From Ornithodoros turicata (lineage: Eukaryota > Arthropoda > Arachnida > Ixodida > Argasidae), in NCBI RefSeq assembly GCF_037126465.1, contig NC_088201.1:129890665-129954664 (forward strand): a stretch of DNA of 64,000 nucleotides. The letters are read 5' to 3'. Below, in pieces: positions 13,004-23,267 of the stretch. The position numbers and the translations under genes are program-made. Under the pieces are notes generated by a model. The model was not told the origin of the DNA. It made no database searches and was given only the letters and a program-made list of their open reading frames with translations. How positions within the stretch are numbered: position 1 is the first letter of the stretch; each line of letters starts with the position of its first letter.

Positions 13004-13399
13004 GGGTCGGTTTCGCACGACCGTGCTCCAAGACAAAGATACGTCTCGTGCCACTTGTGCTGCTGCCAGGATCTGGGAAGGCGCCTCGGTGCCTTCCTCT
13101 CCCCCCTCCGGTAGAGGCGCACGGGAAAGCGCGTCTACTACCACGTTCGTCGAGCCCCGCCTGTACTCCACGTTGAAGGAGTAGCCTTGTAGCCTCAGGG
13201 CCCACCTGGCAAGACGTCTAGATGGGTTGCGGAGCCGCTGCAGCCAAGAAAGTGCCTGGTGCTCAGTCTGGGCGGTGAAAGTGGTGCCATCCAGGTACAG
13301 ATCAAACTTCCTGAGAGCGAAGATGATCGCCAAGCATTCCTTTTCCGTGATGGAGTAATTCCGTTCTGCCGGATTCAGCGTGCGACTTGCGAAAGCCAC
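12971..13399 (-). pseudogene. Gypsy RNase H domain
   Basis: Begins MAFASRTLNPAERNYSITEK, the usual Gypsy RNase H opening in which the E of ITEKE is catalytic, then ECLAIIFALRKFDLYLDG and FTAQTEHQALSWL, where the TEHQAL segment stands for the normal TDHQAL (the catalytic D is read as E here). It closes with VEYRRGSTNVVVDALSRAPL, the ADALSR-type end with A to V. The last residues of the open frame, after about 13003, belong to the host element. The catalytic substitution implies a dead enzyme. Confidence 0.8.
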
Positions 13400-13543
13400 T
13401 GGACAGAGAATAGCGTCATGCTCCTACAAGAGAACTGCGCCAACCCCATGATCGCTAGCATGTGTTTGCACTACAAACCGTTTGTTCAGGTCAGGCAAAT
13501 ATAACCTGGCCGTATTAGCGATTGCGTGAGAAAGAGCTCGAAA

Positions 13544-14402
13544 TTATCGTTCGTGCTCCTTTCCCCACTGCCAGGGTGTATCGTTGCGCAACAACCGGTT
13601 ACGCGGCTGCGCTAACTCAGCGCAATTAGGAATGAATTGTCTGTAGAAACCAACCATACCCAAGAAACGCTGCGAGGCTTTTACGTTACCGGGAACCGGA
13701 TACTCCATGATCGCCTTTAGCTTGTCATCGCTAGGACTGATGGTGCCTCCGTCCACCATGAAGCCGAGGATGCTGATCCTAGGCGATGCCAGCTGCACCT
13801 TGCGGGGTTGATGGTTAGCCCCGCCTGCTTCATCCTTGCAAGGACGATTGATAGGTATTCCAAGTGTTCCTGAAAGTTTCTGGAGAACACTATACGACAT
13901 CAATCATGAACGCCATCGTGAAGTTATACTTCTCATCTCCCAATACGGTATCCCATAGCCGTTGGAAACTGGCGGGAGAGTTAGACAGACCGAAAGGCAT
14001 CCGTACAAACTCAAACAAACCCCTATGACAGGTAAAGGCTGTTTTCGGGACATCCTCCGGGGCAACTTGGATTTGCAAAAACCATCTACTACAATCAAGC
14101 GTTGAAAACACTGTAGGGTTGCCCAGGGAATACATTATAGACTCGATGGACGGAAAGGGGTAAGAGTCCCTTACAGTTACTGCGTTAAGTCGACGGTAGT
14201 CGACGCATAACCTAGCCGTACCATCACGTTTCAGAGCCAGGACGACAGGAAACGCCGAAGGGCTCTGGGACCTTTGAACTGCACCGGTTTGGAGCATTTC
14301 ATCAAGAGCAGCGTCTAACAAAGCACGTTTATGCACACTCAATGGTCTCGGATTACAACGCAAGGGCCTAGCGTTACCCGTGTCTATGCTATGCTGTAAC
14401 AC
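13544..14402 (-). pseudogene. Gypsy reverse transcriptase, frameshifted
   Basis: The first part (14402-13890) has LSVHKRALLDAALDEMLQTG, LCVDYRRLNAVTVRDSYPFP, FSTLDCSRWFLQIQV and MPFGLSNSPASFQRL, all canonical Gypsy RT blocks. LD in FSTLDCS is the first catalytic Asp. The YVDD box should follow NFTMAFMIDVV; here it reads MIDVV, so the second catalytic Asp is replaced by Val. A frameshift moves the rest into 13903-13544, with ASPRISILGFMVDGGTISP, LKAIMEYPVPGNVKASQRFL and GMVGFYRQFIPNCAELAQP, the connection region before RNase H. Confidence 0.85.
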
Positions 14403-14593
14403 AGACGACTTACCGGGTTTTTCCGTGAAGACACCGTCAAACTGCCGCAGTACTTGTTCAGCTGACGGCGCTCCTCCTCGGGACCAGGGAATGACCCCAA
14501 TACAGTCGGGAGCGGGAACGGTTCGACGGACGTTGCTGCAGCTTGCTTAGCTGAACTGCTGTCCTGTGGCACGGCGAAAGGAAAAAATCCTGA

Positions 14594-14905
14594 CTATCCG
14601 TGGTAAACGTATCCTCCATTGGGCAGGTCCAGCACAAATTTCTGCCGGATGATGAAGTCCCTGCCCAGGATAACGGGCACTGCCAGGCCAGGAAGGTGGA
14701 CGAAGCGCTGCTTTCGTCGTCTTCCATCAAAGCGAAGCCAGAGCACAACTGCAGTTTGTGCTGGAATCACGTCATTGGAAGCAAGACGTGGAGTGACATC
14801 TGTGGATTGTAATTCCACATTCCGTGATGCGCAGTGCTCATAAACACAATCGCCGATAAGGGAGACTGTAGCTCAGGTGTCGATAAGGGCGGTGTAATCT
14901 CACCC
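14594..14905 (-). pseudogene. Gypsy aspartic protease with a stop codon in the active site
   Basis: Reading leftward from about 14905, the frame gives DYTALIDT, then TGA, then ATVSLIGDCVYEH, then VELQSTDVTPRL and later LAVPVILGRDFI, the flap-distal ILGRDFI block. Retropepsins need Asp-Thr/Ser-Gly; here the Gly codon GGA has become TGA (complement at 14873-14875). The upstream part and the downstream part are otherwise in one frame. Confidence 0.8.
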
Positions 14906-15090
14906 CAAAATTCGAACAGCGATGTTTTGTTCTTTGTCCTCGATGTTATCTCGGACGGAAAGAGCAAAATGAGCTAAGGCGTCTCCTTTTTTCTTGCTGC
15001 TTGCAAAGCCAGCTTCTGAATATTCAGGGTCACGGATTGTAACCCTTCGTTCGCTCTTTCGGCAGGTTGCCGACGTCGTTGAGCGATTTT

Positions 15091-15994
15091 TTACCGGCGT
15101 CGGCTGCGGCCGTTTGCCGTTGGCACATTACGGGGGTTTGGTCTGTGCTGCGGACAGTCCCGACGAAAGTGGTCAGGGCTGCCGCACGTCCAACAGCCGC
15201 CGGGCATTCTGCGTTGTTGCTGCGGAACATGCCGCTGCTCCTGCGGCCTCCTTGGGGTTTCGCCAGCTAAATAGCCGGGTTGACCATGATTATGGGACAG
15301 GACGGGTCTGTCAAGGCTCGTTCCTGCGGGGATCGCCCTCTGTTCATAACTGAAGGGATCAGGTGCTCGGCGTGATGGCTCCGCATAATAATTGCGGTTG
15401 TGCTCATCCAGTCCCACTGCAGGTGGGCGCTCAACCGAGGCTGCTCCCGCTGACCACGCACAGCGCGATTCTAACGCCAATACAGGCGGCGGCGGGGGCC
15501 GATACTTGAGTTCCGCTAAGAAGTCTCCTTCAATTGAGCGAGCCTTTTGCGCCAGCGCTTCAAGGCTATTAAAGCGACGGGCTCGAAGATAGGGCCGGTA
15601 GCGAGGATGACACTGACGGATATCCCGCGTCACACGCTGCTCCTCTGTAGCAGTCGGTTCAGCTCTGCTATACAGGTCTTGCAAGGCCCGAACGAATTCT
15701 GCTAAGGTCTCATCTGGATGCTTAGTTCGCTTATGCAGCTCCTCCAGGATACGATATTCGTAATCCGAGGGAATAAATTTGCTCTTAAACCGCTTCTGAA
15801 AGTCCTGAACGGTCGTAAACCTCGACTGCAGGCGAAGCCAGCGAGCTGCGTCTCCGATCAAAGCAATCTGCAGGATGCGTTGTATCAGGACCTCATCTGT
15901 GATTCCCATATCAGTCTGATAGGCTGTAAGGTCATCCAAGAAGTCTGCGACCGACTTTTTATCGGTATACCCTGGGAATGTAGGGACCGGTAGA
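15091..15994 (-). pseudogene. Gypsy gag with CCHC zinc knuckle
   Basis: The frame from about 15994 gives LNLPVPTFPGYTDKKSVADF, then DDLTAYQTDMGITDEVLIQR and DAARWLRLQSRFTTVQDFQK, then FKSKFIPSDYEYRILEELHK, a typical retrotransposon gag capsid-like region. The C-terminus has CWTCGSPDHFRRDC, a C-x2-C-x4-H-x4-C nucleic-acid binding knuckle. The start is lost: the only nearby ATG (MEIVAATSAP, 16036) is in another frame, so there is a frameshift or deletion at the N-terminus. Confidence 0.85.
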
Positions 15995-16179
15995 TTCAGT
16001 CGCAGGGGCGCTTGTAGCTGCCACTATCTCCATAGCTAAACTTGGTGATTGAGACTTAGTGTACAGTGTCTTGTTCGTGTGATTACCGTTTCTTTCACGA
16101 CATATGCACGAGGGCCTTGCCAGACCCTCGCCGTTAGTTGTTTCCACCTGACGGTCTCTCTGTTTTTAAATTTTTTTTT

Positions 16180-17590
16180 CAGTGATGGCTCCGAAACAAT
16201 GCACACCGAAGGTTGCGGCCGGCCCAGCTCGTCAGCACCAGCCGGCCCCGAGAGGATGTCGAAACCGTCGAGACCTGAGACCATCCATACCACCGAGATC
16301 TTCGTCCGTTGCCACCTGGACGGTGGTGGCGTACAACCGTCCCGTCTCTTGGGCGTCCAGGGCCCGCTGGTCCTCCCAGCCCAGGCCACTCCGCGGAAGC
16401 GACCCGAGCCAGGTCCCTCTGTAGAGGACGATGGTCTTCCTCTACATGAGCCCCGACCAGCGATGATGGTATGCCACGGAGAGGCGATGACGGTGGCCTA
16501 CCTCCATGGCCGCGCCGGTGGAACTGAGAAGCGGGTGCTCCACGCGCGTCGCCATCGTTGTCGTCGTTGTCGTCGTCCAGCGTCCGCTACAGGTGTCCCC
16601 CGGCCGTCAGATGCGTTGAGGACGCATCGCAAGAGCTGGAGTCCAGGTAACGCGTCTGGGAAAAGCTGCAGTTGAGGGCGACCATGGTAGACGTGCAGAC
16701 GTGGTGACGTGTGGTCGAACAAGGGCACGGCACACGTTGGCGGCATTTCACAGAGGATGAAGATGGGAACAGCGATCCGTCAGGTAGAGACGCGCTCGGT
16801 GGCGTGGTCCTGGGGTGCCGCGACCGCCACGGGAGCCGAAGCTCGAGAGTCCCAGGTGGAGTGAGTGAGGTGCCGAGACGGGCTGAAGTGTGCCAAGGCG
16901 TCGGCTGCCGCGACTGCCGCAACCGGCAGGTGAGCGCAAGGCTCGAGTGTCGCGGCCGGCAGTGAGAAGCGTTGGGTGCGGTGAAGAGTGCCGAGATGCG
17001 GCAGGAGTGAAGGCGGCTCAATCTGTGAAGCGCGTGTGTGCCGGAGGTAGTGCTGCTCGATGGTGTGGTCACAAATTTGGGATAGTGAAGGGCCGAATTG
17101 CTCCGGACATGATGTTCTCCGTCCGGGTCACCAAATGTAGAGGACGATGGTCTTCCTCTACATGGTATGATGGCGATGATGGTATGCCACGGAGAGGAAA
17201 TGACGGTGGCCTATCTCCATGGAAGCGCCGGTGGAACTGAGAAGCGGGTGCTCCACGCGCGTGGCTATCGTCGTCGTCGTTGTCGTCGTCCAGCGTCCGC
17301 TACACCTCCTCCGTTTCAAGGACTCACGCTACAAGACATGCACCCCGCCGAACCCCCGATTGTGCTCACCGAGGATGAGAAACGTCTACTGTGCCCCGTC
17401 TGCGGGTGCCTGAACTTCACTGTGCTGCCCACCACCGTGGTCCCCTACATCGAGCCAAGATCGACGCACTGAGAGAAGGCAGGAGGACTGTCTCGGACGT
17501 AGCAGCGGCAGTGGCTGTCCTCCAGCGGCACCGCCCGGACAGAGACAGGAAGGAGTCCCGGCGATCCCCGACGACGTTGTGCTGGACATG
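16180..17590 (+). pseudogene. Finger protein of LTR element 1, split by a miniature LTR element and frameshifted
   Basis: The first half (16182-16419) reads MAPKQCTPKVAAGPARQH and SVATWTVVAYNRPVSWASRA then WSSQPRPLRGSDPSQVP. The second half resumes at 17309 with FQGLTLQDMHPAEPP and DEKRLLCPVCG, then changes frame to VPELHCAAHHRGPLHRAKID, VAAAVAVLQRHRPDRD and ends DDVVLDMPDV before a TGA. The same blocks occur in the proteins at 38781-39292 and 59076-59588, so the intervening 0.9 kb is an insertion. The finger is C-x2-C-x5-H-x3-H. Function is unknown; position between primer site and polypurine tract suggests a gag-like or accessory product. Confidence 0.75.
16420..17304 (-). mobile_element. 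Miniature LTR element (TRIM-like), about 885 bp
   Basis: Direct repeats 16420-16591 and 17136-17304 start TGTAGAGGACGATGG and end GTCCGCTACA. CCTC is duplicated outside (16416-16419 and 17305-17308). On the minus strand the repeat at the right is the 5' LTR: it is followed by TTTGGTGACCCGGACGG, where TGGTGACCCGGACG looks like a primer site. A purine stretch GGCCGGGGGA precedes the other repeat. The 544-bp interior has a short ATG-initiated start (MSGAIRPFTIPNL then stop) and no enzyme, so it must use proteins in trans. Confidence 0.85.
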
Positions 17591-17641
17591 CCCGATGTGT
17601 GAGGGCCGTATTTACTTGGACTTTGGGGGGGGGGGGAGGAA

Positions 17642-17934
17642 TATCGCGACCTGTGTCGATAACAAGCGCGTCGGTCATGGGTACGCGCATCTGGAAGAGG
17701 GCGCTAATTGTGTTCTTGTATATGATATATGCGGGGCTGGTGGGAAGTTGAGGGAGTTGTTACTCTGGGAGTATCGGCCGTATTCTGTTCGCTAAGGTAT
17801 GCAATAAATCCTTGCTTGTTATTTGAACCTTTTGCCTGCTTTGTCTTCCTCGGCGACGGAGCGGACGGACTGACGCCCCGAGGTTGTGTGGAAACTCTTG
17901 TGGACTCCGACTTGTGGAACCACGGGTTTCCACA
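17642..17934 (+). repeat. 3' LTR of element 1
   Basis: 293 bp, matching 12197-12486 apart from small indels; it keeps the extra stretch GTGGACTCCGACTTGTGG near its end. Preceded by a G-rich polypurine tract at 17626-17641 and followed by the AGTTT duplication. Confidence 0.85.
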
Positions 17935-17939
17935 AGTTT

Positions 17940-19300
17940 CAAAAAATGGTATTCGTCCCCTGTTTTCAACTTCTCAGATCTCTTCAGGAACTTCTCACAA
18001 AATTGCTTGGTCCCTGGACACATCCAGCCCACCAACGGTCTGCCCTTTCGATGGGAGGCAGCGAACAAGTGCCCGTTCGTGGAATTCAACCCTCTCCTTC
18101 CGATTTGCTCCGGTTTCAGTCTGTCTACCAACGTCATGATGACGTTCCTCTAGTAGAGGTCTATTGGAACGCTTTGCATCTTACTTCCTGTGGGCCCAAA
18201 TGGTTCAGCTTCATCTCAATGGCAGCTATTCTTACTTCCTGAGTAGAATACTGTCATTGATTGAATATCACAAAATGGCAAAAAAAAAATAGCATGAAGG
18301 AACCGGAGAGAAAGCAAGAAAATATGTGGACGCGAGTTAAAAGCGAATTAAAAGTAACTTGGAACTTAACTTAAATTACTTTGGCAAGGTTACCTGAAAA
18401 AGAAACTAGTTCCTCTGAAAGTTACCACGGCGCAAAAGTACCGAGTTAAGCTACAAGTTACCAAAAAGAAAAAAAAAACTTAGTTACAGTAACCAGTTAC
18501 CTCGAACTCTGGATTTGATGCATTCGCTTGCGCAGCGCGACGTGCCCGAAGCTCTTCAGGATACTTCTTAGGACGGACCATAATGAGGCCAACGTGACTC
18601 TCCGAATTGATGGATCTGCGACTTGCAACTTTCTTGCAGCCCTTCTCTTCATTTCTTCTCCTATGTGTTACGGCGATGCGACATACGGGACAAGATCTTC
18701 ACCAAATGATCCCTTACATGTTATTTCAAGGCGCGCAAATTGTCGGTGGAGCTCAGTTCTCCGTCAAACCAATGCAAGATGCTACAGAAGGAAAACGGCC
18801 ACCTGCCCGTTCCTGTTTCCTTCTCGCTCTTCTTTGACTTCGTCGCAACCGTGCCGTCGTTATCTGCAGAAGCTGGAGAAAGGGAAAGCGAAACGGCAGG
18901 TACATGGCTTCTTTACATCGCTTCTTTCGGAGATCTGGGCGAGCCTTAAATTTCTGCGCCTTGAAACAACGTTTTCGTCAATGTTTTCCGCGCTATTATA
19001 ATTGGAGCAGCGAATGCATTTTGCGATAGCATGGGGTAAATCGAACGCATACTTTCTGTTTCCGTAAGAAAATCGTAAGGCCGACATGGCGAATTTCGGA
19101 GTTCAATTGGGAAAATGTAATTTCTCGCAAATTAAATCTCAGGAAAGTGCTTAGAAATCATGGCGAAATATCCTCCGAGAGGGATAGGTTGACTCCATAG
19201 TGCTCAGAGAATAAGGTTTTAATACAATTCCCTAGTGTCGGACCTTCAACTTGTCGTTGTCCGATAACGCGCGTTAAACGCATAACATCGGTCCGTGGTC
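17940..19300. other. No clear gene; possible THAP-like remnant at the left
   Basis: On the minus strand at 18137-17940 a frame reads VDRLKPEQIGRRGLNSTNGH, then LFAASHRKGRPLVGWMCPG, weakly like the C-terminal half of a THAP domain (the SNGHLFCSxHF region), directly abutted by the LTR insertion. Positions 18330-18500 repeat AAGTTACC-like motifs. The remainder shows nothing I recognise. Confidence 0.35.
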
Positions 19301-19307
19301 GTAGTGG

Positions 19308-19433
19308 GTCGTAGGGCTCGCCGTTGTCGGCACCACATAGGTGGGCAACTTCATGAGTGACGCCCTGGGGGACTGTGCGTCCTGGGCCGACTTCTAAGGG
19401 AACTGTGTCAACATATGTCCGAGAGCGTCTGAT
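19308..19433 (-). repeat. SINE body fragment (minus strand)
   Basis: In reverse complement it matches the SINE bodies at 25085-25255 and 25340-25500: CAGACGCTCTC, ACATATGT, CACAGTTCCCTTAGAAGTCG, GACGTTGCCCAC-like and GCCGACAACGGCGAGCCC blocks in the same order. The tRNA-like head is absent. Confidence 0.75.
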
Positions 19434-19435
19434 GT

Positions 19436-20100
19436 GTTGGAGAAATATGGCTGTAACGCTGTCTCTACGTTGCAGAAAGGGAACACAAATGCTTCGACAA
19501 TATTGTATTTGTGTTGGAGAAATATGGCTGTAATCATGTCTCAATGTTGCAGCAGCATAACACAAATGTTGCTTCAATATTGCATTTGTGTTGGGAAAAT
19601 ATGGCTGTAATCCTTTCTCAACGTTGCAGCAACGTAACACAAGTGTTGCCTTAATATTGTATTTTTGGTTGGAAAAATATAGCTGTAACGCTGTCTCAAT
19701 GTTGCAGCAACGTAACACAAATGTTGCCTCAATGTTGTATTTGTGTTGGAAGAATATTACTGTAACGCTGTCTCAGTGTTGCGGCAGCATAACACAATTA
19801 TTGCCTTAGTATTGTATTTTTGTTGGGAAACTATTACTGTAAGGCTGTCTGAATGTTGCAGCAACGTAACACAAGTGTTGCCACAATATTGTATTTGTGT
19901 AGGAAAAATATTATTGTAACGCTGTCTCAATATTGCGGCAGCATAACAGAAATGTTGCCTCCATATTTTATTTGCGTTACCGGAATATGATTGTGACGCT
20001 GTCTCAGTGTTGCAGCAACATAACATAAACGTTCCCTCCATGTTTGGAGGAATGTGGCTGGGACGCTGTCTCAACGTTGCGGAAATGTTCTCCAGCATGG
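19436..20100. repeat. Minisatellite, 77-bp period, about nine units
   Basis: The phrase ATAT(G/T)(G/A)CTGTAACGCTGTC recurs at about 19445, 19522, 19599, 19677, 19754, 19831, 19908, 19985 and 20052, spacing 77-78 bp except the last. Each unit also contains GTTGCAGCAACGTAACACAA and an ATATTGTATTTGTGTTGG segment. Units are 80-90% alike. It lies left of an inverted-repeat structure and an end resembling the TIR element at 34815-36179, so it may be the tandem-repeat interior of such an element. Confidence 0.85.
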
Positions 20101-20280
20101 TTGCTGGGAACAAACTATAAAGGGGACCCCACGTTCCCGCTATGTTTGAGGTAACATGTTCACAGCTGCCTTGCAAAATATTTCGCGACTATATGTTACG
20201 GTCAGGTGCTTGGATGAGTAACGTTGCTCGAAGGTGACTGAGCAACGTTCAGAAACTCTTCCCTAGCAACATTGGCATAG

Positions 20281-20958
20281 CAATATTGCCAAAAGTGGGC
20301 CAATGTTACTATCCATTTTACGATGTTCCTGCAACGTGGCAGAGCGATGTACGACGTCACCTTCAGGTACCGAAAAGGCACTGCCAACGTCGAGGCTGAT
20401 ACCTTATCCCGGATACCGACTGTGCAGTTGTTGACTCTCGAGGAGCTGCAGGAGGGTCGGACGGATAGGCATCGTGGACCATACACGTTGCTCAATGGTG
20501 TCCCCATGGTAAGGAAACGAGGCATAGGAAAGATCTACGTTCCAGCTTCGCTCCGTAGCAAGATCCTACAGAACGCTCGCCAACATTTCAGGCATGTCGG
20601 CGTCAACAAGAAGGTATCTCTAATCTCCCCACACTATTACTGGCCGAACTTACTATCCGACTTAGTTAACTACGTGAAGCATTGTGATACTTGTCAGCGA
20701 TGCAAGAAATCGAAAGCGAAGAAATTTGGTTGCCTTGAGGTCCTTTTGCAGAAGGGCAGTGAGAGGTGCGGAGATGTTGCTGAAGTGTGGGACGTACTGT
20801 CGGTAGACATTCATTGTCCTAAGGAAGCGCTATAAGTCCTTCGCAGTTTGAGGAACTGGAAAATTTCTGATAAATCCGTAGTTGACGTCATACATCGCAC
20901 TGCCACGTTGCAGGAACATCGTAAAATGGATGGTAACATTGGCCCACTTTTGGTAATA
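20281..20958. repeat. Inverted repeat arms enclosing a retroelement fragment
   Basis: The arm 20281-20358 (ATTGCCAAAAGTGGGCCAAT ... GCAACGTGGCAGAGCGATGT) is matched in reverse complement by 20884-20958. The arms are about 76 bp and more than 85% identical by eye. They enclose about 525 bp of Gypsy RNase H-integrase sequence in plus orientation, suggesting capture or insertion inside a palindromic unit. Confidence 0.75.
20341..20835 (+). pseudogene. Ty3/Gypsy RNase H tail and integrase zinc-binding domain
   Basis: The frame gives VTFRYRKGTANVEADTLSRI, the end of RNase H (ADTLSR box), then a linker, then IYVPASLRSKILQNARQHFR, HVGVNKKVSLISPHYYWPNL and VNYVKHCDTCQRCKKSKAKK: the HHCC integrase finger with H-x3-H (HFRHVG) and C-x2-C (CDTCQRC). 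It stops shortly after, before the DDE core, where WDVLSVDI may be the start of the first Asp block. It is a short fragment confined between inverted repeat arms. Confidence 0.85.
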
Positions 20959-21049
20959 ATATAATAACGCTAACGAATGTTGCAAAACGTTGCTCCACAT
21001 TGGACAACATTTGTAATGTTAATTCACGGCAGCAATGTGTGCTACTAGG

Positions 21050-21410
21050 GCAGTTACGTGTTTAATGAAGATCTCATAGCAGCCTGGTCTCTCAGGCAGA
21101 AAGTCACAAGACGATGGTGGGAAAGATTGAGAAAATAATATTTGAAAGAGCTAAGGAGGCGCTTTCATGAAGAAAGGTCAGCGAAAGCCCAGCGTGCAGG
21201 TGGGAGACGTAGTTCTAGTGGAAGATAAAGGGCCACGTGTATGCTATGGAGAATATGCCGGATAGAAAAGGTTTTTTATGGCAAATACGGCATTGTAAGA
21301 GCATGTCAACTGAGGATGGCAAATAGAAACGTCATACGTCGTCAGGTTCAACAGATATATCCGCTAGAAGCGTGCACCTAAGCCCCTGGCGGGAAGATGT
21401 TGTAACCTAA
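21050..21410 (+). pseudogene. BEL/Pao pol C-terminal (DUF5641-like) remnant
   Basis: Allowing frameshifts, 21110-21400 encodes RWWERLRK, YLKELRRRFH, then GDVVLVEDKGPRVCW-like sequence, EKVFYGKYGIVRACQLRMAN and NVIRRQVQQIYPLEA. This is the characteristic C-terminus of BEL/Pao polyproteins. It is followed by CCTGGCGGGAAGATGTTGTA, like the usual PAGGRMF end. Frameshifts and stops make it inactive. No LTR could be fixed around it. Confidence 0.65.
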
Positions 21411-23267
21411 AAACGATGAAGAGGAGGAGTGATCTGAAACCACGCCCCGCTCGCACTGTGTGCTCACGCGAATAAATTATTCTTTTCTCTAATTCTCCTT
21501 GTTAAGGTGGTGGTGGTGGTGGTGATGGTGATACGGCTTGCCGTTGTCGGCCTTGTTAATCAACAGTCTCTGCCTGTCTATCCCCCAATGTAGTACTTCT
21601 TCGCCCATTTCGGTGCTATCATTTCGGTGGCCATCATCTTCATCTCCATCACTGTCATCAGCGTGTCTGTGTGCACACTTATTCACCATATGGCCCCGTT
21701 TCACATGTTTCATCAGTGTCCTATCTCGAGAACATCCATCAAAGCAGCACATAACAGCGAACCCAGGACCATGTCAACGTAACAAACCTGAATAATCTGG
21801 CGCGAAGATAGTGCACATTCGAACAATATCTTCTAAGCTGTGTAACCTTTGTTTCTAAAGTTCCAAATCTTTTGGACACCATAGGTCCTCAGTCTGACGC
21901 AACTCATTATTTCTTTTCAGCTCATTACATCCAGCAATGGGGTGGAGTATCGCCGCCGTCGAAGAAATTTCCGGAATCATCATCATCATTAAATAGTTTT
22001 TTTCTCGAACAATAAGATACCGACATCCTTGTACTATTGCGTAATATACAAACACAAAACGCCCATGTATTCGCGCAATATAGGTCAGGCGTTGGTCCCG
22101 TCTGATTCTCGCTGCCTGTTCCATAAAATGCAGTGCGGGTCATTTCCATACTGATGGCCGATCTGTTACAAATATATCAACTAGTCAAAGTATAAAAGGT
22201 ACCGTCAACATGAACTTCTTCCGCACTGGTGCAACAAAAATAACGAATCCCAGACCTCCAAATCGAACCTCCAATCTGTCCTATTCGATTACTGAACGCT
22301 GGCGTTCGTCGCATGTGCTTGAGTTGGTTCTTTGAAATCGAAGTAATCCGTTATCGTTCTCATCATGGAGACTGCCTTTTCATATGATGTGATCACAAGA
22401 AAGTCATAGATCTCGGTGGGAACCGTGAAAATATTTTGAGGAGGGCGTTTTGAGGAGGGGGTTGGAAGAAGTGCGGGACAGAGTTCACCGTAAATTATAA
22501 GTGTACATGAAGTGTGACTTGTGATGGATAGCTTTGCTACCCGAAGTCTATCACTGCAACTCTCACAGACGCCGAATCACAGCATAAAACGCTAACCGCA
22601 TGCGACGATTTCTAAGCGGAAAAACGGCGAACTTTCTCTCCTGCACGACAACTCGACGAAGAAGAGGCGGAATGAACCGTATGCACAGATTTCCAGTGCG
22701 GCGTACGGTGGCGCACTAGCAGACGCTTCGTTAGTCCGTGTTAAAGGGAGGGTCCGCAACGGTTGTGCCCAAAATTAAGTGAAAGTTGATTTCAGCAGAG
22801 ACCACCCCACAGATGCTGACAACAGTCCCCGTTTCGTATAAATGTGCGCGTATAATTTATAAACAGCGAAAACGATAAAGCGAAACCGAAACTATGAGAG
22901 CAGGCGGTGGCATCGGAATCGAGGAGCGCCACGCCGTGACGTCAGTCGCGAGATTCGTCTGCCGTGATTCCCATGTGTTGTATTGCATTGAAGACGCCAG
23001 GAAGCAAGTTACGCTCAACGTGCAGTCATGGAAACCGACTCCGCATCAGAATAGAACTCCACGGGACTTCAGCCCGATTCAGACGTGCATTCTAATGAGG
23101 AGAATGACTTGACCGCCACCATAAACCACAACGACTCACCGTATTCGACGGACCCTGTACCAGTGCGCGCGTCGCTTGAAACCGAGACCTCGGACCCATA
23201 CACTGAAAACTGTCGAACTCGGAGTAACTAATGATGGATTTCTAATAGGTTGTCGCACATTCTTATA
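21411..23267. other. No gene recognised; SINE tail fragment at 21508-21560
   Basis: A (GGT)n run at 21509-21533 followed by ACGGCTTGCCGTTGTCGGCC is a minus-strand SINE 3' end like 25200-25255. The rest, about 1.7 kb, shows only short frames; the His-rich frame over the GGT run is an artefact of the repeat. Confidence 0.5.

Larger units (their letters stand above)
13003..16140 (-). pseudogene. Ty3/Gypsy gag-protease-RT-RNase H fragment nested in LTR element 1
   Basis: Order on the minus strand: gag (15994-15091), protease (about 14900-14594), reverse transcriptase (14402-13560), RNase H (13399-12990). Integrase is absent and no LTR of its own flanks it, so both ends are truncated. Boundaries are approximate: the left one is where RNase H stops and the plus-strand gag-like frame ends, and the right one is upstream of gag before a pyrimidine-rich plus-strand stretch at 16150-16182. 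Several frameshifts and a stop in the protease active site make it non-functional. It runs opposite to the host element. Confidence 0.85.
12197..17934 (+). mobile_element. LTR retrotransposon (element 1), pol-less, with two nested insertions
   Basis: Direct repeats at 12197-12486 and 17642-17934 both start TATCGCGACCTGTG and end TTTCCACA. AGTTT flanks both sides (12192-12196 and 17935-17939), a 5-bp target duplication. A tRNA-Lys-like primer site follows the left repeat and a polypurine run (G-rich, ending GGAGGAA) precedes the right repeat. Coding parts of its own are a gag-like N-terminal frame (12674-13003) and the finger protein (16180-17590). No reverse transcriptase in its own orientation is present. 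A Ty3/Gypsy fragment and a miniature LTR element, both minus strand, account for the extra length. It belongs with the elements at 38321-40801 and 58766-61413. Confidence 0.85.

Noticed and set aside
17386..17800. Several 60-130-residue frames around the right LTR of element 1
   Set aside because: They are shadows of the finger protein or run through LTR sequence.
18300..18500. AAGTTACC repeats as a possible TIR end
   Set aside because: Motif recurs, but I could not find a matching inverted partner or target duplication.
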